From the NCBI GenBank assembly GCA_028753945.1, contig JAPNXP010000005.1, positions 2,976,001-3,040,000 on the forward strand: DNA of 64,000 nucleotides, given 5' to 3'. This DNA is from Hexactinellida sp. DTS-2022 (lineage: Eukaryota > Porifera > Hexactinellida). This document shows positions 23,097 through 33,849 of this stretch, piece after piece; the stretch's first letter is position 1; each line of letters starts with the position of its first letter. The position numbers and the translations under genes are program-made. The notes beneath the pieces are model-generated. The model worked only from the letters and a program-made list of their open reading frames with translations. It searched no databases and had not been told where the DNA came from.

Positions 23097-24909
23097 AATA
23101 ATATTTTGATTATAAACGGATTTCTGTCGATTGTAAATTTGTACAGGTTATAATATGCAATTGTTACTACTTATATTTATAATAATATGATTAATTCTTT
23201 GATCGAAGTTATTGTTCCGGAGACTGAATTGATAGCCTGGAATGTGTAATATTAGAATAATTTTGTAGAAATTCATGCCACAAAAGAGCATATCATATAT
23301 CTGTAATACCACAAGAGTTTATTGTGATGATACATTATTTAGATATAATAACATAACTAAAATTATATCATCTGATTCCCTACAACAGATAGTGTAGAAT
23401 GGAATGTATTATCAACCTATAGTTGCGCTAATTTTCGGGTCCTGAAATTTTTACCATATCTCCAGAATATACTAAAGATCGCCTAGCAAGAGTATTTCGT
23501 TGACCTTTTATGACCTTTTTGCGGACATTTATACTTGTCTAAAAGTTAAAAGTGAGAATCGGACAGTGGCCAATTAAAAATTGCAAAAACAACAAAACTT
23601 GATGACTTTCAAAAAATTAAGTTCAACTATAACGAATAAACCATAACGAAATCACTAGAATAAGTGTTACATGAGTAGTGATGGCAATAAAACTAAAGAT
23701 ATGAAAGAAATGCATATAGGAGAGATTTTAGGATTTCGAAATTCCTAAATTTAGATGCATTGATTGTTTCGCTTAGTAATTCATTTATTCACGAAATAGG
23801 CATTGAATGACTTGAAATTTTGGGTATATCCTCCTTATACATTATAGTATCAATGTATGATATATGATACAATATTTATAAACAGGATTTTTTCTCTATT
23901 TCCTGCTATAAACCACTGTGAAGTTAATCGTTGTGATTATTTCTTTAACCAATTAAATTGGTAGGATAGTAACCATAAGTTGTAATAAATCAAGGAATAT
24001 ATTATTGAAATTCAAGAGAAATTAATGGTTTAAATGATACAGTTTATGGAACGTGCCTGGTGTACCCGCGTGCACACCAGGACTTTCCATAAACTGAAAC
24101 AAACATTTAAGAAAAATCGTTATATTTCTCAACAAATTTTTTTCTATTATTTGTTGATCGTAATCAGAATAGGTAGTGTTGGCTATTGACGTAAATGACA
24201 CTGTGAATTATAATTACGTATGTTGCTATCAAAGTTAATAACTATTAGTAATAGCTAACAAACTAATTAATATGTTACTACTTTATTTACTACTATTTTA
24301 TTTTCGGAAGTGAGAATGGGAGAGGAGGGAGATGGGGGAGAGGGTGTGCCTTTATCAGGGGCTGAGGAGCTCTTTTGAATAACCTTTGGGTAAGGTGGAG
24401 CCTTTGAGAGAGCTACAGTAGCGCTATTTACGGGCTCATGTGTCTCGATAGTACTGATGGGCTGGTTAACAGATTTGTTGCTTTTCCGCTTTTCTACAAT
24501 TTGTTTCGAAATAGGTGGGTTGCAGAAGGGAACATTTTTACTCTACGAGGATTATTGTGGGGGAGCAGGAGGAAGATATTATATTTAGTTTATCTAATTA
24601 GTATTATGTTTCATTTAAAATAAATTAGATTATTTATTTTATTTGTTTGTAATACTAGTTGTTTTTGTTTATAGTTAAATTAAAGTTGTCCCTGCAATTG
24701 TTAGTATTATAACAATTTGCTGAATTGGGAAATTATTAGATTAGGAATAACTAGTCAAATCACATATACACTGGAAATTGGGTTACTGGTATAACTTGCC
24801 TTAATTATCAGTAATTAAATTAATTAATTAAAAAGGGATACATATTGCGGATAGAATATAAAATAGAGTGAAAGACGTTCAAAAGATGTAATCAATTCAG
24901 AAATTGTTA
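23097..24909. other. Non-coding interior of the composite element
   Basis: No coding similarity is recognised in 1.8 kb upstream of Transib remnant A. It contains the hairpin at 24042-24100 and a purine-rich stretch at about 24300-24560 whose frames match nothing I know. Confidence 0.45.
24042..24100. repeat. 59-bp hairpin
   Basis: CAGTTTATGGAA with CCTGGTGT, a short GC loop, then ACACCAGG and TTCCATAAACTG form an almost perfect palindrome. It is probably a tiny MITE. Confidence 0.7.
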
Positions 24910-24919
24910 TATACCAGCG

Positions 24920-25276
24920 TCTCAAAACAATATATATTAGCACATCATGTCTCGATGGTTTATCTATACTATCGCCTCAAAATTGTAAGAATCTTAAATT
25001 CATAATAAAAAGTGATATTAAGTAGAAAATTACTTTTATATTAGTGTCTCAAAATATCACTGTATAAAGTCTAATAGCACATCCATAGTTTGCTAATACA
25101 ATGTCTCAAAATCTCACGCGTCTCATTCTTGAATTAAATTCATAATAACAGTAAAAATAAGCCAAAAATTCCTTTTATAGTGTCTCAAAATATCACTGTA
25201 TAATTTCAAATAGCACATCCATGGTTTGCTAATAGAATGTCTCAGAATCTCACGCGTCTCAAAATATCATGCAACA
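24920..25276 (-). repeat. Right long TIR of the Transib-containing composite
   Basis: Inverse copy of 17165-17490, with the subrepeat duplicated once more, ending ATCATGCAACA. Confidence 0.75.
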
Positions 25277-25281
25277 GCTCT

Positions 25282-28080
25282 TCAAATTTCATAATACTAG
25301 TGATTTCGTTTCTAATAAAGACGCGTATGATACTTTTGTAGCTGACGACAGAGGGATCACTCAATCTGTACAAACTATAATTGAAAAGCGCCATCTTTTG
25401 GAGAAGGATAGCGAAGTAATTCGTTACAAGTACTAACTCCAAAAATCTAGGGAATCCTCCCGCAAAAGAAATGTTTTAGAAACTTGGGAAAATATGGTAT
25501 CTCATTCTATTCATTTACCTGTAAAACATTCTCGAAAGAAGCGAATATCAGATCATTCTGGATCAGATTCAGATGACTTTTCAGTAGTTACACTTCCTGG
25601 TCTCAAAGTTTTTCCCGAATGTATTGAAACGGATTCTAAAAAAAATATCCTAGATTGCAACCTGAAAACTTCACGGAATCGACTTAAGGTACTTTTGGAA
25701 CAAATTAACTTTATAGCCGAAAGAGAACTTATTGAACCAAAAACACTAGTTGCACTAACTTTAGAATTGGTTTCCAATGAGACATACGATCGACATACCT
25801 CAAGAGTATGTAAAGAAATAATTGAAAAGGGCTCATTCAATAAAGTTGTCACTAAAATCTCCATTCCTAAATCAGCCATTTGTTAGACATCTCAGAAATA
25901 GGTTCAACTAAATATTCAGAACTAAAGCAAATTTTGAAAGGGGAAAATCTTAAATTACCACCTTACAAAGTAGTCTCGCTATTTCGTAGAGAAATCTCCT
26001 TAGCAGATGAGATGAGGATAGTTCAAAACCCTGAAGGCTTCTCAGTTGGAATAGCTATATCTTATCATTCAATTCTTTCTCTCACCATTCAACGTATCCT
26101 TGAAAATTTAGATCCCATTTCAGTCACACAATATCCTCTTAATGTCAAAATATCAGATGGACTGGATGGTTCAGGTACTCACCGCATCTAAAATCAAATC
26201 AATACAAATCCAGAATTATCCACTAAAAGTTTTATCTTGTTTGGATTTAAAGTCCTAACCATCACAGATACCAATCATAATCAATTATTCTTCAATAAGT
26301 TTCCCAATTCGCCTTTCTCTTTTAGACCAGTTGCTTTATTAGCTCTGAAAGAAGATTATGGCAATGTTAAATTTAGAATGGAGACTCTGATTAATCCTGA
26401 AACTGACCATATCCTGGAGGATGGGTTTAATCTAGGTGGCGGACAGATTAATGTTAATATAGTTCATTCCCTTTTTGATACTAAGATGGCTGGCCTATTG
26501 GATTGTGCAGGAGGTGCTTCATGTTATCTATGTACTGCGACTGAGTCCCAAATTAAAAGCTTAGAATGGGTTGAATCTGGATTCCCCATTAACAGATTCG
26601 TCAAACATGCACATGACATTTCAGTGAGGTTAATGAAGAAGAATTTTTGAAATTACCTTCTAATCAACGTGTTGGTATAACTCACCAACCAACTTCCAAC
26701 ATCAAACATCATAGCAACTTCTCCCTTACATGCATATCTTTGTGTTTTCAAGTGGTTTATGCTCCTAATATACCATCTGGATGCAGGTCGCACACAATGG
26801 TCGCCATCAAACTCTAAGGTGCAAGCATCGATGAGACGCATTAGGTCAATCATTGAAGAAAGATTTAATATCAACGTTGACATTCCTGCTAGCCGTGGAG
26901 GACTTTGACTACAGGGAATGTTGCTCGTGACTGTTTCATGAACAAGAGAGAGTTCCTCAAATGGGCTACTGTTCAATTGATCCAGTTTTTAAACCAACAC
27001 TAGAAAGAATTCAAACCAATCTATCAGTAATCTTGAGATTGGTCAACAGCGGCGATCAGATCAACTGTGTTAAGTTAGAGGAATCGTGCAAAGGAACATA
27101 TCAATTCGTCATTAGTGAGTTTGCATGGGCAAGCATAACACCTTCCTTGCATAAATTGCTTTCCCATTCTTTCCAAACAAATCATTTTTATAATAGAGGC
27201 TTACGTTTAAAAAATATTTCAGAAGAGTGTTTAGAAGCCTGTAACAAGTATGTTAGGCGATATCGGGAAAATTTGCTCGCAAGACGTCATTTACCGACAA
27301 TATTCGTGATGTATTAGTTCAGTGGTTCCCAACCTTTTTTATCTCGTGAACCCCCTGATACCCGAAAATTTGGTGGTGCACCCCCAGGACATACCTAAGT
27401 CTGAAGGATTATATTGTGTAGGGAATCGATTATAAAAACAGGATGGGGGGTAAACATCATATGATCTCATTAGGATGAAAATCGTCAGTATGTATTAATA
27501 TCAAAAGGGTAATCTTAGTATACATGGATTTATAGCGAGCGAGCGCAGCGAGTGAGAAAAAATTACTGGGGTGAAGAGAATTTTCGAATATCATTGAGTA
27601 TTTACTAACAATTTATGACAACAATATTTTGCTGATTTTAGGGAGGATAAAATTATGAGGTGCACCAATATTGGGGAGGTGGTCGAATGCCCAAAGGTAG
27701 GTTGTTGTTATTGGACCAGTACGGACCAAGCCCTCTTTGAAAAAGCGTCGGGTAACTTACAGAACACAATAGTAATAAATCAATATAGTCGAGTAATCAG
27801 AATTTAACTTGCAGATTATAACTATCTTTTATAAACTTTATTATAAAATGCCCAATATTCACTCCACTCCTTGTCCCGTGCACCCCCGAGACGTGTCCTG
27901 TGCACCCCCAAGGGGTTCATGCATCCCAGATTGGGAACCACTGTATTAGTTCGTATATTGTGTAATAGCGACCCTATACTGGTAGAAAACCGTTTCAAAC
28001 CAACAAAAATATCTAAAGACTCTACAAACTGCGAACAATACACATTATACAATAATGCACTAATAGAAAGTTATCTATAA
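25282..28080 (+). pseudogene. Transib-superfamily (RAG1-related) transposase remnant B
   Basis: Starts directly after the composite element. The N-terminal part at 25380-25885 includes RKKRISDHSGSDSDDFSVV. At 25880-26191, TQYPLNVKISDGLDGSGTHR holds the first catalytic Asp (codon 26156). At 26237-26650, NSPFSFRPVALLAL leads to NIVHSLFDTKMAGLLDCAGG with the second Asp (26476), then ASCYLCTATE. A scrambled middle has TTGNVARDCF near 26920. At 26961-27317, RIQNLSVILRL-type sequence, ITPSLHKLLSH (the HxxxxH zinc ligands) and ISEECLEACNKYVRRYR supply the catalytic Glu (27234). After a MITE, ILCNSDPILVENRF ends at the stop before 28080. All three catalytic acidic positions and the zinc ligands survive, but several frameshifts and stops make it inactive. 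Confidence 0.85.
27320..27943. mobile_element. hAT-type MITE, exact 8-bp TSD, in Transib copy B
   Basis: CAGTGGTTCCCAACCTTTTT at the left and the inverse of CAGTGGTTCCCAATCTGGGA at the right, flanked by TATTAGTT on both sides (27312-27319, 27944-27951). Removing it rejoins the transposase frame before ILCNSDPI. Confidence 0.92.
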
Positions 28081-28278
28081 ATGTTTAGTCAATTAGTCTA
28101 TTTAGTTGCTTTGTTTTGTCTCCAGGGGCATATTAATTTTGTTCATGTTTCCATAAAAAATGTTAACCTATGGTAACGCAGCTACTATATGTCATACACA
28201 GGGGCGTAGCCACGAGATAGAGATTGGTAGGGTCTGGTTATGAGTCATCAAAGGTAGGGATTTTGGGATAATTTTCAT

Positions 28279-28675
28279 GGCGCGCTTGCAATTGGTCGAC
28301 TTTTGTAGGTTTGCAATTGGTCGACTTTTGTAGGTATGCAATTGGTCGACTATTCTAAGGTATGCAATTGGTCGACTATTCTAGGGTATGCAATTGGTCG
28401 ACTATTCTAGGGTATGCAATTGGTCGACTATTCTAAGGTATGCAATTGGTCGACTATTCTAAGGTATGCAATTGGTCGACTATTCTAAGGTATGCAATTG
28501 GTCGACTATTCTAAGCTAAGGTATGCAATTGGTCGACTATTCTAGGGTATGCAATTGGTCGACTATTCTAAGGTATGCAATTGGTCGACTATTCTAAGCT
28601 AAGGTATGCAATTGGTCGACTATTCTAGGGTTTGCAATTGGTCGACTATTCTAGGGTTTGCAATTGGTCGACTAT
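28279..28675 (+). repeat. Left minisatellite TIR of the MULE
   Basis: Fifteen copies of the GCAATTGGTCGAC core. The usual period is 26 bp; two units have an extra CTAAG and the first two carry the TTTTGTAG variant. Confidence 0.92.
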
Positions 28676-28717
28676 TTCATTTTACATTTTTTTAATCTAA
28701 TTATTTTTCATTTAGTG

Positions 28718-28871
28718 CTGGGTTTTTTTAAGGTTGAGACATTGATGTAACTCAGCGCGGCCTTGGTGTAACTCAACACTTCAGCCGCCGCGGCCGACCC
28801 ATAATCGTGGTGTAACTCCAAAAAATCTTGGTGCAAAATTTACACCAAGATCGGCCTTAAAAAAAACCCTG
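28718..28871. mobile_element. 154-bp hAT-type MITE inside the MULE, exact TSD
   Basis: CTGGGTTTTTTTAAGG and the inverse of CAGGGTTTTTTTTAAGG, flanked by ATTTAGTG on both sides (28710-28717, 28872-28879). It lies downstream of the transposase stop. Confidence 0.88.
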
Positions 28872-28951
28872 ATTTAGTGTAAACTAAAGTGTAATAGTTG
28901 AAGTAACTGAAACATGTAAAGAAATGACAAGAAGTAATGAATGTAAAAATA

Positions 28952-30547
28952 CTAAGTAAATATGTTGAATCTATCTTCTATTGTGCACCTGCATATTGGA
29001 CATTTTTCCAAGTGTGTACTGCATTCTTCACAACATTTAGCATGCCTGCAAGGAAGAAAAACAACTGTTGATTCTCTAGGTAATAAGCATACACAGCAGT
29101 TAGCATTTTCGCTGTGTTCCTCATTGTCCTCCTCAAATTCTGACGAAGAGTCGTTTTGAAGTTCTCCATTGAGCGAATCGGTATATATATGAATAGAGTT
29201 GGCTATGGAATAGAGGTAGACAATCGGACTATATTCTCCTGATTCGAGCTTTTGCTTGCAATTTAAACGAAAAGAATCATTTTCTATATCCCTTAGCTTT
29301 CTATTGCGTGTAATTTCAATCCCGTTGCATAGACGCTCTATGTCTAAATCTGTGTCCTGTATCGTATTGTTGAGGATCTCAATAAACAACCATATGCGTG
29401 GATGAGACACTATAATGTCCCTTTTTAATCGACCGTGATAATTCTCTGCCCCATTATTTGTTTTATGTTGGCAGTTAAATATAGAGAGTTCATTGGTAGG
29501 AACTCCATTGATCCACTGTTTTCTCATATACTTCTTTAAGATGGTAAGTTTTGTCATATTATCTGCACTAAGCAAGATATCTTCCAGTTCAAGTTGGTTA
29601 TATGTTGAGAGAATTTGATCAGCAGGAAGGAATGGAAGAGACATAAATGTCCTGATTAGTGCTCGAAATTTTTGATTCGAATGGTAGACATTGGAAAGGC
29701 CTAATTTTTGAACCTTCCGCCAAATACTTTGGGAGTAATGAAAGTAACAACCTCTAAGATAAATACCCTGAAACTGTTTCTTCACAGCATTTCTAGCCCC
29801 CTTTTCCCAATCAGACATCCCATGGATAGGCATTCATTGAGGAATAAGCTCATGAACTTTCGCTAAAATAGCAGTGTAGAGTTCTTCACTCTTAGATGTA
29901 AGGAGACAGTGGATAACTGGTAGCACGTGGCGTTGGAAGCGTGCGAAAATGGTCCACAGTTGATAAAACTGAGATGGCACTGTGTAAAATGTACCATCGA
30001 AATACACGTCTTCTACTTCAGAGAGTATAGTAGACATCTTATCTGAGAAAAAGACTATTCCAACATCACAACCTACTTGTACCTCACCTTTGAAATATAT
30101 ACCGAACGGTGATAATGGTATCATTTCCAAAAATTCGATAGGAGTTCTAGGAATAGGAGGCTCTATTTCCCTTCTTGCTCGATACATTGTAGCCTCTAAA
30201 CTTTTGTAAGACACAAGAGCAGCAGCAGGATCATCGCGGACTACTTGCTTAAATACTTTAGATAATCTGTCACATGAAGATCTCGCCGCGTTTAGACACT
30301 TTGATTTTAATTCGAAAATGTCAGCTTTATAGTGAGAAATTGGATGATTATGAGGGTTTAAGGGTACAATAGTATTAAATTCGGCTTTCAACTTCGCAGA
30401 TCCTTTACATTTACTTGTATCCTTATATAGCACACATCGTAGATATGTAATCTGAGATTTTACTTTATACTGTGTATATTTGAAACCATCCGATGTTGAA
30501 AAGATTGTTCCTCTTTTATGTTTATAATGCCCGCGAGTATATTCCAT
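28952..30547 (-). CDS. FLYWCH-MULE-RING transposase with one in-frame TGA
   Basis: Two abutting frames in the same phase (30547-29834, 237 codons plus TGA; 29833-28952, 293 codons) form one 531-position protein. The start is ATG 30547. An N-terminal FLYWCH-type zinc finger spans residues 18-70 with C39, C47, H66 and H68. The MULE RNase H-like core follows: FDGTF (D184), then MSDWEKGARNAV (D246, seven codons after the stop) and CYFH (C267, H270). TNNGAENYHGRLKR contributes E368. A C-terminal C3HC4 RING occupies residues 484-531 (CCVC, PCRH, CCEEC, CPIC), preceded by an acidic linker. RING modules are not part of the usual MULE transposase. The TGA lies in the core, so the copy is probably dead unless the stop is read through or is a sequencing error. 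Confidence 0.85.
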
Positions 30548-30693
30548 GATGCAATATGAAATGTTATGATGAATGCAGTTTCGAATGAATACTTATTTAG
30601 ATATAAAATATGGATAATAAAACTGGTATTTATATAAAAGAAAGGATGTGTATATTTCACACCCTGAGAATGTATAGCATCAGATTAGATGAA

Positions 30694-31098
30694 ACCTATG
30701 TCGACCAATTGCATACCTTAGCTTAGAATAGTCGACCAATTGCAAACCCTAGAATACTCGACCAATTGCATACCTTAGCTTAGAATAGTCGACCAATTGC
30801 ATACCTTAGAATAGTCGACCAATTGCATACCCTAGAATAGTCGACCAATTGCATACCTTAGAATAGTCGACCAATTGCATACCTTAGAATAGTCGACCAA
30901 TTGCATACCCTAGAATAGTCGACCAATTGCATACCCTAGAATAGTCGACCAATTGCATACCTTAGAATAGTCGACCAATTGCATACCTTAGCTTAGAATA
31001 GTCGACCAATTGCATACCTTAGAATAGTCGACCAATTGCATACCTACAAAAGTCGACCAATTGCAAACCTACAAAAGTCGACCAATTGCAGCGTCCCC
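30694..31098 (-). repeat. Right minisatellite TIR of the MULE
   Basis: Fifteen copies of GTCGACCAATTGC, the inverse of the left array; the two outermost copies again carry the CTACAAAA variant. Confidence 0.92.
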
Positions 31099-31208
31099 AT
31101 TTTCATTATGTTTATTAGAAAAACTAATTCTCGAGATATTATTGGTAGAGCCATGGCTCTACCAAGCCTACCGAATCTACGCACATCATACATGATGTAT
31201 TTTACTAA

Positions 31209-31771
31209 TCTATATATTAAAAGCGCAATTGTTGTGTGTTTGTCCAGAATTAATTGGAAAGACTGAGTCCCAGAAAGCTGAAAACAGGGGTAATTTTGTA
31301 CTGCGAAGAGAAATATTCACATTTAAAGGTGACAAATTAGTTAGCCAATTAAATTCGAGGGTTTGTTAGTATGGATTAGTAACTTATTTAATTAATTAGT
31401 ATAAATATCCTGTGCATAATAGAAATATTTTCTGAGGCTGCAATCTGATTGATTGAAAATAAATTCATCTAACCAGTCAATCATTTGTCTATTCTATTTT
31501 TCTTTAGTATTTTTTGGATTCGAGCTATCGTCATTGTGCAGCTGAAATTTATTGAGCTACTAATGGGAGTGGTATTTGAATTCCCATAACATATTTATTA
31601 CAATGTATATCATTTTATTAAGGAGACTTTATGAGGAATATATTTAATACACCACAGAGATGTATAATTCTAAATGATTAGTTTCAAGCGTAGTAAGGCC
31701 GCGCAGCGGTCGTCAATTGAGGCGCGAAGCGCCGAACCGTTACAAAGCAACCAAGACCGAAGACCTCGGTA
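31209..31771 (+). mobile_element. Non-autonomous Helitron, family 2
   Basis: Begins TCTATATATTAAAAGCGCAA after an A. The 3' part has paired GC-rich arms (GGCCGCGCAGCGGTC, GGCGCGAAGCGCC) and ends near GACCTCGG. Other copies: 36521-36854 and 62053-63183, both inverted. Confidence 0.65.
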
Positions 31772-31929
31772 TCATAAAATACATAGTGATCAATATTAAA
31801 TTATTAATGACTCGTATTAATAATATTAAAAATAAAAATGATGATGTCATTTTCACACATTTCTAGTTAAGTTAGAAATTAAAAAATTGGAATCTACGTA
31901 GTCGATTTCCTACCTGTACTAATGCAACA

Positions 31930-33630
31930 TTTATGCGTACCATTAACGTGAATACCTATTACCCCATAATCGGCCTTTTGCCACACTGTGGGCCTTTCGA
32001 TCATCAACAAAAATTTCAAATACATCTCTCCATGAAGCAAGTTAGTGACATCCGTCAAATTGAGACCCAGTTATTAGAGATAGATTGTTCACCTAGGCCT
32101 AAGAATAATAAAAGTTCAGAAACACCACAACCCATTGTTCCAACTTGTAAATAAAATGCCATTAGTAATTTGGAAACATGTTATTAATACAGATCATGAT
32201 GATTTAGATTTAGATGCCGACTAAGCTATAGATGATAACCTATTAATTCATCAAAATAGGGTTTCATTTGCTACTTGGCAAATTGAAATCGTTGAAAGTT
32301 TCGTAATTTGGGCGCTGATATGATATAATGTTTTAACTCAAGTTTTCTCCCTTAAGGTTCATGGTATTTTAACAGCTTGTTACTGTCTCATTCATTTTTC
32401 AAATTGTTATTTCTACCATATGAGCATAATATCCTCCTATAAAAAATTATATTGGTCTAGATAGCCGTTATTTCAATGTTCTTATAGAGTTTTCATCCAC
32501 ATTTAATGGCAGCGAGCGACACGTAATACTTCAAATGGACGAAGTACACTTAGGTATTGATGCCTGTTATAAAGGTGGTAATATTATTGTCTCTATTGAC
32601 CAACCGGAAGATCCACCTACAACTGTGTTTTGTATGATGGTATCTAGTTTTCTGACAAAAATTTAACAAATTTACGTCGGTTCTAGCTCTGCCACGACCC
32701 TTTTCCCATTGTTACAAAAACAATATCAGATATCAAAACGTATAATATATATGTTGATGCATTATGCACTGATAACTACCGACTAAATATCAGTTTATTT
32801 AATCTTTTTTAGCAGAAACTAAATATATGATACCCATAGTCATACATCCATGTGGTCTAATCAGAGATCTAATTTTATTCTTTGACATCGTGCTAATTGT
32901 AAAGTCTTGAACATTTGGCTCAATTTAAAAGACTACGAAAAGGTCTATATTTTTCAAAAATTTATAGAATGCAAACCTCATGACCACACATATGCCGAAA
33001 ATATAACTCCAAATAACCTGTTTCCATGAATACATCAGAATTTGGTATCGATACAAGTTCATTTTCCAATTCCATGTACCCTACCATATGTTATTCAGCC
33101 TTTGAGGACACAGGAACTTTATTCAATTCGGATAAGTTCAATTTATTCAAGTGGAACCAAATTAACATCAAAAGCTCATAGCCTGGAAAGACAAAAGTCA
33201 AATTAACACTTAGGGTTTTTAACGAATCAACACCGCTGGGACTTTTAGCATATAATTTGGAAAATAACATTGTAGACAAAACCCAAACTGTTGAATTTTG
33301 AAAATTAATCAATGATGTTTTGAAAATGTTTTAATTGGAGAGGGTAGAATATTTGTTTTAATGACGACAACCTTAAGTTTAATCGACTCGCGGATATTAT
33401 TTCTCAAAAACTTTGTTTCTTGGTTAGAGTGCTTGAGAGCTCTTCCTACAGCGATATGAAAATTATTTTTAAATAACTTGAAGGGATTACCCTTACTACT
33501 CGAATTGATTAAACAAAATATGGTTTCAAATAGCTTCTGACATCAAGGATACAAAACATTTGTTTATAACACCATTTGTTTTCTACCGGTAAATGTCAGG
33601 TTCACAGTATCACATTTCTAAGGCTTACAT
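31930..33630 (+). pseudogene. P-superfamily transposase remnant
   Basis: Degenerate copy of the same subfamily as the intact element. SDIRQIETQLLEIDCSPRPK is near 32050, LTQVFSLKVHGI near 32340 and VILQMDEVHLGIDACYKGGN with IDQPEDPPTTVFCMM at about 32525-32640 (first catalytic Asp region). YVDALCTDNYRLN near 32750 has the second Asp and SLILYF-type sequence follows near 32880. A final MSGSQYHIS lies at 33593-33620. Stops and frameshifts are frequent and a large part around 33000-33550 is barely recognisable. No THAP exon or TIR is seen. The end is cut by a CCCGGGATCCCGGG repeat at 33618-33720. Confidence 0.75.
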
Positions 33631-33720
33631 CCCGCACATTTTGCAATCCCTGGATTTCGGGATTGACTTTTTTCTGTTCCCGGGATCCCGGGATTTGACA
33701 AAGAATACCCAAGGGACATT
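33618..33720. repeat. TCCCGGGA-rich repeat block
   Basis: Contains TCCCGGGATCCCGGGATTTG and AATCCCTGGATTTCGGGATT. It terminates the P remnant and looks like a MITE piece. Confidence 0.45.
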
Positions 33721-33849
33721 AATAAACGGGCTCTCGGTTTATTTGTTTATAAAATTACTTATTACTGAGCTAATATAATATATACAATCAGTCATTAGTA
33801 ACCTTTAATCAGATTGTTTATAATAACTAACTATTATCTGAAACAAAAT

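Larger units (their letters stand above)
17165..25276 (-). mobile_element. Composite element with ~350-bp TIRs enclosing a Transib-type transposase
   Basis: The outermost bases TGTTGCATGATATTTTGAGA (from 17165) recur inverted ending at 25276. Similarity continues for about 330-350 bp on each side through blocks such as CCATGGATGTGCTATTA and GATATTTTGAGACACTATAA. The flanks share GCTC (17161-17164, 25277-25280), or GCTCT if the terminal T is ambiguous, compatible with the 5-bp duplication of Transib/RAG transposons. Inside are a Transib pseudogene, a long-TIR element, a MULE-like element, a mariner-type MITE, an integrase scrap and another MITE. The ends do not start with the CAC heptamer expected for Transib, so linking these TIRs to this transposase is inference. 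Confidence 0.6.
28279..31098 (-). mobile_element. MULE with minisatellite terminal inverted repeats
   Basis: 2.8 kb, flanked by ATTTTCAT (28271-28278, 31099-31106). Both ends are about 400-bp arrays of a 26-bp unit, TATGCAATTGGTCGACTATT plus CTAAGG, in opposite orientation with 15 units on each side. The outermost two units on each side share the variant ACTTTTGTAG. One gene on the minus strand encodes the transposase. A small hAT-type MITE lies between the left array and the gene. Confidence 0.9.
28199..31184. mobile_element. hAT-type MITE split by the MULE
   Basis: CAGGGGCGTAGCCACG at 28199 and the decayed right end CTACGCAC near 31184 are flanked by GTCATACA and ATCATACA (7 of 8 identical). 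Its body (28199-28278 and 31107-31184) is interrupted by the MULE and its target duplication. Confidence 0.65.

Noticed and set aside
23795-23915. Possible further end of the 19045-type element (CTATTTCC with CCACTGTG)
   Set aside because: Only the last 25 bp resemble the TIR; the next 100 bp do not align.
26653-26976. Minus-strand 107-codon frame
   Set aside because: It is the shadow of the scrambled middle of Transib copy B, whose plus-strand frames give recognisable motifs.
28279-31098. Regular 26-bp repeats resembling a CRISPR array
   Set aside because: There are no variable spacers: the unit is tandem and the array occurs twice in inverse orientation as transposon ends in a eukaryotic genome.
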